Assembly (NCBI GenBank): GCA_028753945.1
Contig: JAPNXP010000003.1
Span: forward strand, 5,518,001 to 5,582,000
DNA length: 64,000 nt
Direction of reading: 5' to 3'
Source of the DNA: Hexactinellida sp. DTS-2022
Taxonomy: Eukaryota > Porifera > Hexactinellida
Under the pieces are notes generated by a model. That model was not told where the DNA came from. It ran no database searches and saw nothing but the letters and a program-made list of their open reading frames with translations. The number at the start of each line of letters is the position of its first letter. The stretch's first letter is position 1. Made by a program: the position numbers and the translations under genes. Shown here piece by piece: positions 12,162 through 22,757 of the stretch.

Positions 12162-15100
12162 CAATCGAGATTTAATAATATAGATATTCGTTTGCTACTT
12201 TTGTACAACATGATTTTGTGTAAATTGGAGAGATCGTAAATATAAATTCCGACTTAAACTAGCTGAGTAATAACGAACTTGTGTCTTAAACACACTTTGT
12301 AAATATGATTAAATATTGTAACATTAACAAAAAAACTATTTTCCACTGTATTTTGAGTTTTGATTAATGCTTAGTCATCAAAACAAATGAATATTCGTTC
12401 GTTTAGAAAAGGTTACATTTAGTTCAGCACTACTTAACACAATATAATTGTATGTACAATATAACTTAACACTAGTATATAATTGTATCTACATTATGTA
12501 CCTTTTGCTTGAGAGCTCTAACGCTGTTAACAGCCGCAGAGCTCTTCCCTTCCAGCACCGAAATCGCGGTTTTCTGGTCGCTTATCGCGGCTTCTTTCTT
12601 CCCTACGGAGGCAGCTACCTCTCTCAGCTTGCTTTGCAGCTTAGAGCACTGAGACTCGGAGCTGAACTGAGTTTGCAGCAGCTGTTCCTTAAGAGAACTA
12701 ATCTTATCGCTGTAAGAAGCGCGCTCCGACTCCAGCTTAGATTTAACTGAGTTTGCGTGGCTTTTATACTTTTCTGTTTCCCTCTCGAGTCTGGAGGCCC
12801 TCTCAGCTGACTGCTCCAACTCGTGTTTGCCGCGGGTTCGCAGCTACAGTGTGTTAAGTCTCAATTGGTACTTATAGGTTATAGACATATCGGAAAGTTA
12901 TCCGTAATGATCAGGGGCGGCGCAAGCACAGCCCCATTGGGGGGGCGGACCAATGCACTGGAGGGGCAAACCCAATAGTTGTAAACATTCCAAAAATACA
13001 AATTCAAACCAAATTCGATAATTTTAATGACAAACTTAATTAAATAATCTGTCCTATAATAATATGCGGTGGGCATCTCAGCAAAACGGCTAATTGTGGA
13101 TTCCCTGTCCAGGGCGTATAGCATTTCCGCATTAACATTAAGTATTCCAATATCAGACAAGCGATTCCCGCCCCCCCTTCGCGCCGCCACTGGTAATGAT
13201 TGCCAGTATATGTTTCTAGATAGTAACTCTCAAAACAGTTTTTATTAGAAATAATATATTTAGGACTTTTTCAATTTCTGATTCAAACAATGACAGTACT
13301 AATTAATAATAAAATGTGAATATTTTGAGTGAGTTGGTGGCTTAATTAGCCCCAACATAATTCCAATTTATCGTGCCCTGCTACATACCTGTACTAGCTC
13401 CTGTTGCCTGGCATGCAGGTCCCTGCCCAGAATGGAGTTCTCCTCCTTGAGCAGCGTCAGCTGCTGTCTGCTCCTCTCCAGCTGATCCGGCAGAGGTCGT
13501 GACGTCACTTCTCTCTCCAGCTCGCTGTTCCTGCCCTCCAGTGTCTCTGCTACGGTCTGCAGCTCCGCTACGAAGGCCTGCAGGTCCCTGAGGAGGGAGC
13601 TCTTCTCGGAGAGCTGCTCGTCGTAGGCGGCCAGGAGCGGAGAGAGGTAGCAGGTGTTGCTGAGCCAGGCGGCGCTATCCGCCCCCAGCTGCTGCAGCGG
13701 GAGACTGCTGGGGGAGAGCGGGACCGACCCGTACAGGCTCTGGTACCGACTCAGCTCAACGTTAAGTCTGCGAGGGACAGATATAAAGAAGCTCTTATAA
13801 TTATGTATAGATATTAAATAGCCAGTCAAGGTTAATACCACACGGGTAATATTACTAATAACAGTTTCCGGAAATAAGTACAGTAGAACCTCGTTAGTAT
13901 GAACATCAGGGGACCGTTAAATAGCGTTCACCTTAACCTGAATTCGTATTAACCGGAGTCACTTGCATGAATAGGTATAGAATTGGGGATTAAACCTTGT
14001 ACTCCATAACATATATTTCGCCTTATCCGATATCCCTGTTCCTATTACAGAGGATACTGTATTTAGATACGAACTACGAACCTAAATACGATCTTCTTTA
14101 GGTCCACAAGCTCTTTCTCTCTATAAGCGCACTCCGCACATTTCCGGTGTCCAGCAGAGTCTGTCTGCTCGCGCTTTGCCACGGGATTCGCGATTTCTCT
14201 CAGCCTATCGCATTCCTGTCTCAGGTAGGCTAGCTCGGTGACGTCACTCATATCCTCAGAGGGAGCAGCAGCTGTTTTCTGGGACATCACGGTAACCTGA
14301 GGAAATAGGGGGGAATGGAATAATACATAATATAGGGAATACAGTGAACTCCCGTTATAACGAAGTCGGATATAACGAAATAACCGCTTATAACAAAATG
14401 GAGATATTCCCCCAGAGCACTTAATGCATTAATTATTATCCGCTTATAACAAATAACAGGATATAACGAAGGAAATTACAGGTCCCAAGCACTTCGTTAT
14501 AACGAGAGTTTACAGTAGTTCGAATTTTAGTGTTGCTAGACAATGGATATGAGAAAAACTCGGCTTGAATCCAACAATACTAAAAGGGAATACTATTTCC
14601 TTTCTTGGTACTTAATTTCCAATATTAAAACCAAGTCTATTCTCGCTCTACTCACCTGGGCATATAGCTGTGCATTCTGTTCCGTTAGCTCCACGAGCTT
14701 AGACTCCAGCTCCACCTGTCTCTCCTGCAGGTACTGAGTCAGCTGTTCTCCCCCGGGACTCCTAATGGGATATAGTACATACACTCCGTAATCTCTTCCA
14801 TATAATACATTGTATAGAACACTTACCTATCTCGTCATATACACTAGAACCTGCATAATCCGACTCTTTATTATCCGGAATTCAGCAGAACCGACATTTT
14901 TTCCTTATCCCAATGAGCGTCGGACTATGCATTTAGAGCCTGTATAAGCCGACAATTTGACAATCCACATTTTCCCCTATCTCAACGAGTGTCGGATTAG
15001 ACAGGTTCTACTGTAGTAGAGATTATACAGTACACCAAGGAATTATCCAGGAGCGCGAGACTCTCCTTTTGGAACATGAGTTTTGGAAGATTTCAATTTA

Positions 15101-18100
15101 GGAGCGCGAAAATTTGGATAATTCTCCTATACCGTAACATTAATTTGTGATTTAGGCGAGTGAAAATTGGATCAGACTAGGATTAGGAGCGTATTTACAA
15201 ACGACTGTATAATACACTGTTCGGTATAAGCTGGTCATATGGTTAGTACTTAGGGTCTTTGTTATGGCTTCACAATTTATAATTCCTATTACACTTCTAG
15301 AATGCAACACTGTTATGCAATATGTTGTATACAACACAATTTCCATGCAACATTGTTGCATGGAATTGCTTTATTATACATGGCATGCATTGTATTATAA
15401 ATCAGTACTATACGTATAATCCCAATGGATTTGTTATTTTCCAATTCGATATTATGGATAATACGCACGTTGTCGTTTCGGCATTACAAATTATTATACT
15501 TCGCCGGAGGAAATTGCATTTAATCCGTCAACGCAAAATTAGATTCTCCTGGGTTAAGGGTTGCATCAAAATCGAGAGACGCAAAGTGCATTTCATCAAT
15601 TGATGAAATAAATTTCTTCACTTTACACATCCAGTTATAGAAATTTCGTAAGGATGGATCGTCTGTCCAGTGTTTAATTATATAAGGATAGCAATTTTTG
15701 GTATTCTTATGTAGAACTGATATTTATACATAAATATAAAGAGTTTCCTTATATATAGACGGTCTACATATAAGTTATTTAAATTAGATTATAATCCTAA
15801 TTATTAAACCAGTAAGTTAATGTGATGCTGCAAACTGAACACAATTGAAATGTGTTACTGTCATTAATTAATGTTATGTTACTGTATTTAATTATACTAT
15901 AGTTAACATTAACATAAATTTGAATGGAATCGTAACCTCTCTTTAGGCTAAATATAAATTATTGGTCATCAGTAACATATCAAAATTACATACAACATCT
16001 CAAAATACACGATGTTGCATGCAACAGTTGCAATTACATTGTGTATGGTACGGCTTAAGTATTCATATCTCTAATTATAATCTATAGCTATTAACTAGCC
16101 TGACAGCTTGCAGCTCGCTACGCCCCCTGTCGGCGCTGTGGGAGAGGGGGTTGGGTTTGGAGGGGGGCCTCCCCTCCGGACCCACCGGGAGCAGGTACCC
16201 GTTACCCTCCAGGCCTGGCACGAAGTAGTACTGCATTCCATCCTTGTTGCCTGGCAACAGACTGTTAGCCGGATCAGCTGAGTGGTTGAGGGAGGAAGTG
16301 GTCGGGTCGGTGTCCGCGGTGGTTCGAGACTGTCTCTTCGCGTGTCTCTCCTCCTGGTAAGGCATAATATTAATTAGAGTCGACTCCGCTTAATAGAGTC
16401 ACCTCGGGACCAGGTTACTTTGACCCAATTAACGGAGAAATCTATTAACTGGAAATATTTTAAGCCAAACTGTAATTCCGTCCATAAAAGTATAAATCCT
16501 GTGATATTTTGACCCCAATAAGCGAAGTCGACTGTAATTAATTAATTAACCAACAACAAATGGTAAAGCTACCAGACTTGCTATTAGTAGAACTTAAAGC
16601 CAGTAAATTAATCTGATTATACAGATAACTCGGTTATAATGTACCCCCTTGGGAATATAAATAAGTACGTACTAACCGAGTGTACCCTACATAAAACACT
16701 TACTGCTTTATAAATAAGAATAGTATACTTACGCTTACTACCCAGGTACGCTATAACCTAGTCTACTAACAACTCTCCACTCACACTCAGCTTGGCATCC
16801 GTGGCCTTGCTGTTCCTATCAGCTCTCTGCTGCAGCTGTAGGTTAATCTCTAACAGCTGTTGCTGCTGTCTGCTCAGCAGCTGTAGCGCCTTCTCGATCT
16901 CGGAGGAGTCCAGCTACACACAGTGCACACAGTAGACTCATTATTATAACTACGTATGTTAATATTACTGATAACTCTGCTATTATTTAAACTTAAGACT
17001 GATAACTAAGTTAATAAGACTGATAACTTATACATTCATCTTTCACTTGGCTATGTTATTTTAACAATTGAAATTCAGTCAGCTTATGTTATTAAGAACA
17101 TTCAAGGAAATTGTGTTCATAATAGAGAGACTTCATAATAAGCGAACTCAACTTAATACAAACCCTATGTAAGTTGTTTAATTGGGATCATATGGCTTGT
17201 TCATAATAATAAAATTTCATATTAAGCAGACGAAAAAATTTCACAATAAGCAGACCTGATAACTGACAATAGTATAATAAACAGTTGTGTCCCTCATTAC
17301 ATAGTAGTACTACATATCCCTTATAGCTAATGGACTTACCTTAGTGGTAGCATTCTGAGTAGCCGTATCCTGAGTGACTGCTGTAATCTCTGCTGTCTCC
17401 ACAGGCCCTCTGCTGGGAGCCTGGTTCTCGTACTCTCCGGGAGATATCTCTCTGCCCGCCAGTTCCTCTCTTCTCTCTGTCTCAGCTAGAGCCCTCATGT
17501 GGGTGTTAACCTAAGTTATATATTCCTATTCAGCGAGTCCAAGTTATAGTAACTGATTATACAGTAAATATCATACACAGTAAACCTTCAGAAAGTGAAA
17601 ACCCTGGGGACCAGCCAAAATGTTCATTTCTTGAAGGTGTTCACTTTTGGAGGTTTTACTATATATTCAATTCAGCGATTCCCAACCTTTTCCAACCGTG
17701 GACCCCTTTGGCAAATATTAGACATCCTGTGGACCCCCTCCCATAAACCGTAATACAAATTTTGAGATCTTATGTACTCGAGTTGGGAACCACTGCTTTA
17801 ATTCGACAATTGAGTGTCAAATGAAAATGTCAGAAAATTCCAAATGGCGAATATTTAATAAAATGTTCCCTTCAATATTGGAACAATATTTCCGAAATTA
17901 GCCCCGCATTTTCACCATTTTGTAATACGAAAGGATGATCTGTCACTATTGGTTAACTATAACTACCCCTGGAAGCGTTACGTAACGTTTGAACGCCCTA
18001 ATCGTTTGGGCAAGTCACTATATCCGATATGTCACTAAATCCGAAGTAGCTTCAAATACTGTTACGGACCTCTGGGCAAGATAAAGTAGATATTAGCACA

Positions 18101-19830
18101 ATATATCGCTATACAGACTATAGGCTATAACTTACGGCTCCACTCCTGACGGTGGCCTTATTGCCGGTGAGGGGGTCTGTCCTGACGGTGCTGTAGAGCG
18201 GATAGGGCTCCTCGGAGCTCTGTAGCGTGCTGGTGCGCACTGCCGCGTAATGCGCATTCTGATATAGCGCGTCCCTGGTGTCTGTGCGGGTGTCAGTAGT
18301 GAAGTGCTAGAATACAAGCTTCTATTTGATAGCCATAAACACTTAAGGTCAGACCAATAATAGTAGCATAAGTATCAGGTGTATTCGAATGGAGTTAATT
18401 AATTAAGCACTGCATAATACAGTAGAACCTCGTTAGTACGAACACGGTTAATATGAAATTCCGGTTAAGACGACGACCATTATTTATGTACCCTTCAAAG
18501 CCTTTCAATACAAATGATATGGTTATACGAACTCCGGATAAAGCGAACAATTTTTACAGTCCGTTGGTATTCGTATCAACGAGTTTATACTATAAGTGTA
18601 TAGTCTATAGCCTATAGCCTATAGTCTATACTATAGTGTGTACCTTAACCTGAGTGGGGTGTCTGTCTGGCTGTGGGGCGGGGACAGGGGGGAGGGGCTG
18701 CGGCAGCTGCGGCAGAGAAGTACTCTTCTTCCGCGAGAAGAGAGATATTATTCCTCTCTTCTTCTTGTAATCCCTACACACACACACAGGAGTAGTTAGT
18801 TAGTAATAGGGGCCTTCAAACGTTTTGTAACGCAAATTACAGGTACTACTTCCCCTCACTATTTCACGCTTTGTTTATAAAACAAAGGTCTGTCATTCAT
18901 TGGTTAATTAATTAGCCCCCTTATTCAAGAGCGCGAGACGCTCGTTTTTTGAATATGATTTTAGGAAAAATTTAATAGGAGCGCGAAAATTTGGAATATT
19001 CTCCTAACCGTAACATTAATTTGTAATTTAGGCGTATGCAAATTACATCAGACCAGATAGGAGCCTATTCACAAACGCCTATACAATACACTGTACATAT
19101 AAAGGATAATTATACTAACTTAGGTTTCCTGGGGGTGCCTACTCTCTGCTGCCGCGGGTCCCCCAGAGAGCTGAACTCGTGGTATATGTCCGGAGTGGAG
19201 ACAGACACCTCGGACAGTCTGTGTGCTGTTAGAGCCTCCTACAGATACAGTAGTTACGCAATGGTGCATTGGAATGTTGCATACTAACTAAATATAATAT
19301 ACATACAGTAGTACTCTCTCGTTAGTATACAAAAGAACAAATCAGCAATTCCATGCATTTCCACCGTTAGACAACTATCTCGATTGTATAAATTATTACA
19401 GCTGTTCGTTTCGCGTTGCGGGCGTTTTACCAACTTGCACTTGGATTTACCGCCCTCGCTAATACTATAAACATATTACATACGTAGTAGTAGAATTTAT
19501 ATGTGGTTTGGTAAACAGAAGTGTTTTATCAAATAGAATTGCTGAAGTGTCAAAATGTATTATAGATTATAATACAGGGCCGTCGGAAGTGGTCAGGCCA
19601 ATAGCCTTACCACTCCTACGTCACTAGTTAGGTCGCTCAAGCCAGGCCTGACCACTTTATAACTGCTTTCGCCGGCCTTGGAATATACAGTGTATCTATA
19701 GCCCTACCGCTAGAGAGCTCTGCTCCGCCGTCTGAGAGAAGCCAGCTGTGTGGAGAGGGGTAACAGGGGCTACTGCCTCCCCGCCTCTGCGAGTCTTATC
19801 CTTCTTGCGGCCTAACTTTAGGAACGACAT
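9166..19830 (-). CDS. CEP89: CEP89 (CCDC123) orthologue, 13 exons
   Basis: Exons, 5' to 3' on the minus strand: 19830-19708, 19238-19120, 18773-18644, 18306-18136, 17510-17340, 16913-16785, 16353-16100, 14761-14656, 14296-14082, 13767-13389, 12843-12502, 10420-10218, 9397-9166. All phases agree and the sum is 2574 nt (857 aa; human CEP89 is about 780). Diagnostic matches to CEP89 as I remember it are RLNVELSRYQ at residue ~473 across the exon 9/10 junction, WL followed by YLSPLLAAYDE at ~507-525, and GNELTAKGYLEDVVSLVE at ~727. The first ~200 residues are low-complexity (basic start MSFLKLGRKKDK); most of the rest is coiled coil. In vertebrates CEP89 is a distal-appendage protein of the mother centriole needed for ciliogenesis. 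The intron after exon 7 must use a GC donor (CAG|GCTAGT) to keep frame, so that boundary is the least certain. Confidence 0.88.
9981..10150. repeat. MITE, CGCTTAATAGAG family
   Basis: Inverted-repeat element ending AAGCGGAGTCGACTGTA, within the last CEP89 intron. Related copies lie at 3630-3832, 16379-16535, 30955-31072, 42483-42575, 47922-48010 and 51252-51435. The ends (CAGTCGACTCCGCTTAATAG) are of the pogo/Tigger type. Confidence 0.7.
10445..10740. repeat. MITE, CTTATTATGAAC family (two facing copies)
   Basis: Two head-to-head pieces sharing AACAAGCCCTATGGTCC and TTCGCTTATTATGAAG. Other copies: 17085-17262, 26925-27110, 53600-53730 and 63296-63497. Confidence 0.6.
11120..11170. repeat. 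CG-rich block shared with 51031-51116
   Basis: The motif GAGCCCTTCGGTCTCGGTCG followed by CTTTGCGAC recurs in inverse orientation at 51031-51116. The GTCGCAAAGCGAC part is self-complementary. It is strikingly CG-rich for this locus. Identity unknown; probably part of a dispersed element. Confidence 0.5.
11190..12050. repeat. ~141-bp tandem repeat array, about 6 copies
   Basis: The phrase TTTTGAATTTTCATTAATTTG (or a one-base variant) starts at about 11190, 11349, 11491, 11629, 11770 and 11912. Each unit continues with a (CAA)n tract, CGCGAAATTCGTGTTCAGCA and AATACCCGTTGAAAGC. Confidence 0.85.
12121..12160. repeat. (CA)n microsatellite
   Basis: A run of CA dinucleotides directly after the ~141-bp array, inside the same hAT-type element. 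Confidence 0.9.
12912..13192. mobile_element. hAT MITE with perfect 8-bp target duplication
   Basis: The ends CAGGGGCGGCGC and GCGCCGCCACTG are inverted repeats, flanked on both sides by GTAATGAT (12904-12911 and 13193-13200). Length 281 bp, in CEP89 intron 10. The 103-codon minus-strand ORF inside it is not conserved coding sequence. Confidence 0.85.
13881..14062. repeat. MITE, CAGTAGAACCTCGTTAATACG family
   Basis: Pogo/Tigger-like inverted-repeat element with the GAACATCAGGGGACCGTTAA core. The most abundant family here; other copies lie at 1483-1640, 18420-18592, 38372-38605, 40732-40890, 41671-41760, 42588-42725, 50322-50465, 52183-52370, 54350-54495, 54915-54990, 56430-56650, 62610-62820 and 63831-63985. 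Confidence 0.75.
14342..14515. repeat. MITE, GTTATAACGAAG family
   Basis: CAGTGAACTCCCGTTATAAC at one end and CGTTATAACGAGAGTTTAC at the other. Other copies: 2866-3022, 49146-49325, 50080-50258 (inverted), and a piece at 26850-27140 split by another MITE. Confidence 0.75.
14850..15016. repeat. MITE with ACTAGAACCTGCATAATCC ends
   Basis: Inverted ends ACTAGAACCTGCATAATCCG and GGATTAGACAGGTTCTACTG, in the CEP89 intron 14762-16099. It abuts another MITE at 15028-15219. The rest of that intron (15220-16099) shows only TTGCATGCAAC-type palindromes and AT-rich DNA. Confidence 0.6.
15028..15219. repeat. MITE, GGAGCGCGAGACGCTCC family
   Basis: Carries the internal hairpin GGAGCGCGAGACTCTCC and the conserved TATACCGTAACATTAATTTG. 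Other copies: 18920-19094, 25646-25812, 27236-27455 (inverted), 40527-40707 (inverted) and 52009-52163. Confidence 0.7.
16379..16535. repeat. MITE, CGCTTAATAGAG family
   Basis: Begins GTCGACTCCGCTTAATAGAG and ends AAGCGAAGTCGACTGTA, directly upstream of CEP89 exon 7 (in the intron). Confidence 0.7.
17085..17262. repeat. MITE, CTTATTATGAAC family
   Basis: Inverse-oriented copy with GACTTCATAATAAGCGAAC. In the CEP89 intron 16914-17339. Confidence 0.55.
17673..17795. mobile_element. Short hAT MITE, CAGCRATTCCCAACC family
   Basis: Ends CAGCGATTCCCAACC and GTTGGGAACCACTG, with internal GTGGACCCCCTCCCAT. Same family as 46550-46695 and 53787-53917, which have clear 8-bp target duplications. The end sequence resembles the SPIN/Charlie hAT consensus known from vertebrates. 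Confidence 0.75.
18420..18592. repeat. MITE, CAGTAGAACCTCGTTAGTACG family
   Basis: Pogo/Tigger-like inverted repeats in the CEP89 intron 18307-18643, followed by a short TAGTCTATAGCCTA tandem at 18598-18635. Confidence 0.65.
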
Positions 19831-20461
19831 GCTAGTATATCTTCTATACAATAGTTAGTATATCTTGTAGTGTTGTTATAACCACTCGTAGTATACTTTC
19901 AGGGAGAAATTCTCGAAATAAATAAGCGTATCACGTATTACAGTAGAGCCTCTGAACAACGGACACCTTGGGACCGGAACCGTTGTCCGTTATTTAGAGG
20001 TTGCTTTTCTATTAGACGTATGCTAAATAAATAAATCCGTGCCACGAGGGTTGTCCGTTATTTAGAGGTTGTCCGCTATTTGGAGTGTCCGTTATGGGAG
20101 GCTCCACTGTATACGTAACACGTGAAGTTACTATATACAGTGCAACCTCGAAATCTGTACACCCCAAGCTGGTAACAATGTTGTTGCATAAATTATTTCA
20201 CCTTAATTAATGGCCAAAGTTTTGCCACCTTTAGGTAGGGAAGATGTGAATATTTATCTTAGATATTCGAACTTGTTTCTAGATACACTATTCCTTACCA
20301 CCCTGCCAAATTTCAAGTCTGTAGCTCTTACCAGTTCCTCAATCAATGCAATTCCGAACAAACAAACAAACAAACAAACAAAAAAACATCCCAAGATAAG
20401 ATTTTAGTTAATGTAACTATAAGTAAAAATAATTAATGACAGTAACATATTTCAATTGTGT
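19831..20461. other. Intergenic region between CEP89 and the RRM cluster
   Basis: Contains a MITE at 19940-20110 (CAGTAGAGCCTCTGAACAAC ... GGAGGCTCCACTGTA, core TTGTCCGTTATTTAGAGG) and an (AAAC)n tract at 20358-20382. It presumably holds the CEP89 promoter just above 19830. No gene seen. Confidence 0.5.
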
Positions 20462-20722
20462 TCACTTTGCTCGCTCCACCACAACCTCTCTTCCATCGAT
20501 ACTGAAAGGTCGCTTCTCCAACAGCTGGTCTACCTTCTCGGGTTTGTCAAAGGTAATAAATCCGAAACCTTTCGATTGATTCGAGTGATCTCGGAGAATA
20601 ATAGAGTCCACAACATTTCCAAACTGAGTGAAATACTCTCGGAATGTATCGTCGCTTGTGGTGAATGCAATTCCTCCAACAAACACCTTACACGAAGCGG
20701 AGTCACTTTGTGCACCAGACAT
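20462..20722 (-). CDS. Single-RRM protein, truncated inverted paralogue of the adjacent hnRNP-like gene
   Basis: 86-aa ORF with one complete RRM: RNP2 KVFVGGI near residue 13 and RNP1 KGFGFITF near residue 50. It ends right after the last strand (REVVVERAK). It is nearly identical in DNA and protein to residues 1-86 of the plus-strand gene at 22490, and shares its promoter. Homology stops at the stop codon, so the duplication breakpoint itself removed RRM2 and the tail. No frameshift or internal stop is present, so it could encode a one-RRM protein, possibly a competitor of its parent. It could equally be a young dying copy. Confidence 0.7.
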   Translation of the reverse strand: MSGAQSDSASCKVFVGGIAFTTSDDTFREYFTQFGNVVDSIILRDHSNQSKGFGFITFDKPEKVDQLLEKRPFSIDGREVVVERAK

Positions 20723-20737
20723 AGTTGTATAGGAGAT

Positions 20738-20745
20738 TTTATATA
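20738..20745 (-). promoter_or_regulatory. TATA box of the RRM fragment gene
   Basis: TATATAAA in the block AGCAAGTTATTATATAAA, identical to that before the gene at 22490. It lies only ~23 bp from the start codon. Confidence 0.5.
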
Positions 20746-20820
20746 ATAACTTGCTCTATTGAGCTCATTAGAAGAGCAATAAGGGTTTGTATGAATGCAT
20801 ACTAGTAAGAATTCAATAGA

Positions 20821-22350
20821 AACTAGGATAGGAGTCCGTCGAAATAATCTATGGTTAAGGTGTCCAGGGGTTTATCTAGCCATCTAGGTGGCGGCCAGGC
20901 ATCAGTTGTGGTCAAAAAGTCCGTGAATTGCGATTCGATTTAGGTGCCGGCTGTATGGCCAGATTTTCTGTCCCAGAAATGCTTGGATAAACAACTGTTT
21001 GTGCACTGTAGCAATTTTACCTCCTTAAAATAATGCCGCATCATTGAATTATACTGATTATGTATAATTCTGTAATTATGTACCTTATTCCGGTGTAAGC
21101 GCGCTTTGGGGCCCAGCGTTTTAGGGACCCTGTCCCCATATCGCTAGTGTTTTAAAGCCCAGGGGGGGTGAGGGGGCCCAAAACGCTAACGATTTAGGGA
21201 CTGGGGCCCTAAAACGCTGGGTCCCCATAATTACATAACGCGCTCACACCGGATTGTTATGGTTAACTAACCCGTTTTTTGCTATCAACTTATAAAGAAG
21301 CAGAGGGACCAGGTATAGCGATTATAATTGAAGATTATACTTGTTCCCACTGTCAGCGTGACAGCAAAGTCAAACAATTTCGGATATCATAAATTCGAGG
21401 GTTTTTCCAGTTGGATTTGCAGCTAGCATTCAATTAGTATAAATATATTTGACTTTACTGTCTCTATCAATTGTTAAATGGTGGTCACACCAATATGGAT
21501 TTAATTTAGAAAAGTTTGGGGAAAATATATATCCAATTTGCTAACTTTAAAATTGAGTTAGTGACATAAAGTCCTTAATATCTAAGAGGGGAAATATGGG
21601 AAATTTTTGAAACTTCCACCATATTGAAAGAGTCTAATGAGGAATGTGTTTGGAAAATATATTTCACTTCCCAAGATTCCCCCTAGAGTTATGTCATAAT
21701 TCCGGTTACATAGCATGAATAAGTTCCAGTTCAAAAAGAATAAGCGATATAATGAGCTCAAATCAAATCACTATTATATTCATTGGAATCTACGCATTAT
21801 AAACTATGTGTAGTGCAAAGAATATATATAACATTAGCGTTAAAACGGACAAAAATATAGTAGTTTGAAATATGACAGTAAATAGAATTTTTGAAGGAAA
21901 AAAAAATGATGAAAATGCCCAATTTCATAACGTCATAATTTGAGAACCGCATTGCGGAAATTTTTGAAACTTGCAGAAATACAATGAATAGGCAAGTACT
22001 CTGGACTCCAAGTTTCAGACAAATCTGATAATGTTGGTAAAATGACACTATGATTTGACGAAGAATTCCACTTATCCAACACAATAAATACGTAAGTATT
22101 AATATTTAATTAAATTAGAAAATCACATGATAATATTGCTTAAATAATTAAAGTAATGCTCAAAAATACCAGACTTAATAAAAATTGATAGTTCATAACT
22201 TAAGATAATAATTAAATATATCCGAAACGGAGGGTAATTGGTACGGACGGGGATGATAAACAAGTTATGTATTTAATATGGCCTTAATTAACGAGTTATA
22301 CTGTGTTTTGTAGATGACACCTTATACATTAAAAACGGACTCATAGAATT
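20821..22350. other. Spacer between the inverted RRM arms
   Basis: Holds a truncated hAT element at 20865-21050 (CAGGGGTTTATCTAG end; complete relative at 58026-58278) and a palindromic MITE at 21090-21252. From 21260 to 22350 it is AT-rich with no exon seen. Confidence 0.6.
21090..21252. repeat. GC-rich palindromic MITE, CCGGTGTAAGCGC family
   Basis: Ends CCGGTGTAAGCGCG and CGCGCTCACACCGG. The interior is nearly self-complementary, with TTTTAGGGACC and GGGGCCCTAAAACGCTGGG. Other copies: about 30040-30173 and 43239-43361. Confidence 0.75.
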
Positions 22351-22757
22351 TCTATTGAATTCTTATAATTAGAATTCATAGTAATTCTTACTATATGCAT
22401 TCATACAAACCCTTACTGCTCTTCTTTATTCTACTACTAATGAACTCAATACAGCAAGTTATTATATAAATTCTCAGTTGTTTGTAACTATGTCTGCTGC
22501 TCAAAGAGACTCTGCTTCCCAATTGTGTAAGGTGTTCGTTGGAGGAATTGCAATCACCACAAGCGACGATATTTTCCGAGAATATTTCACTCAGTTTGGA
22601 AACGTTGTGGACTCCGTTATTATCCGAGATCAGTTATCGAATCGATCGAAAGGTTTCGGATTTATTACCTTTGACAAACCCGAGAAGGTTGACCAGTTAT
22701 TGGAGAAGCGACCTTTCAGTATCGATGGAAAAGAAGTTGAGGTGAAGCGAGCCATCC
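22351..22757. repeat. Right arm of inverted duplication (with 20462-20820)
   Basis: Promoter plus RRM1 of the full-length gene. The match ends at the AAGCGAGCC codons after RRM1. Confidence 0.85.
22463..22470 (+). promoter_or_regulatory. TATA box of the hnRNP-like gene at 22490
   Basis: TATATAAA, conserved with the inverted copy at 20738-20745. Only 27 bp before the ATG, so the 5' leader would be nearly absent if transcription starts at the usual ~30 bp. Confidence 0.5.

Larger units (their letters stand above)
11046..12432. mobile_element. Non-autonomous hAT-type element carrying a tandem array
   Basis: The left end TAGGGCTGAAAC and degenerate right end TTCAGCACTA are flanked by 8-bp direct repeats ATTAACAC / CTTAACAC (7 of 8), as expected for hAT. 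Its right ~200 bp matches the right part of the smaller relative at 26129-26526. Between the ends it has acquired a short CG-rich block (11120-11170) and about six ~141-bp tandem repeats. It sits in CEP89 intron 11. Confidence 0.65.
20462..20820. repeat. Left arm of inverted duplication (with 22351-22757)
   Basis: The reverse complement matches 22351-22757 from the upstream TCTATTGAATTCTTA through GCATTCATACAAACCCTTA, the TATATAAA box and RRM1. Indels are few. The spacer is about 1.5 kb. Confidence 0.85.

Noticed and set aside
12879-13190. 103-codon minus-strand ORF in CEP89 intron 10
   Set aside because: Lies inside the hAT MITE 12912-13192 and shows no similarity to CEP89.
15152-15603. Overlapping 69- and 93-codon ORFs
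   Set aside because: AT-rich CEP89 intron with a MITE and TTGCATGCAAC palindromes; codon use is not protein-like.
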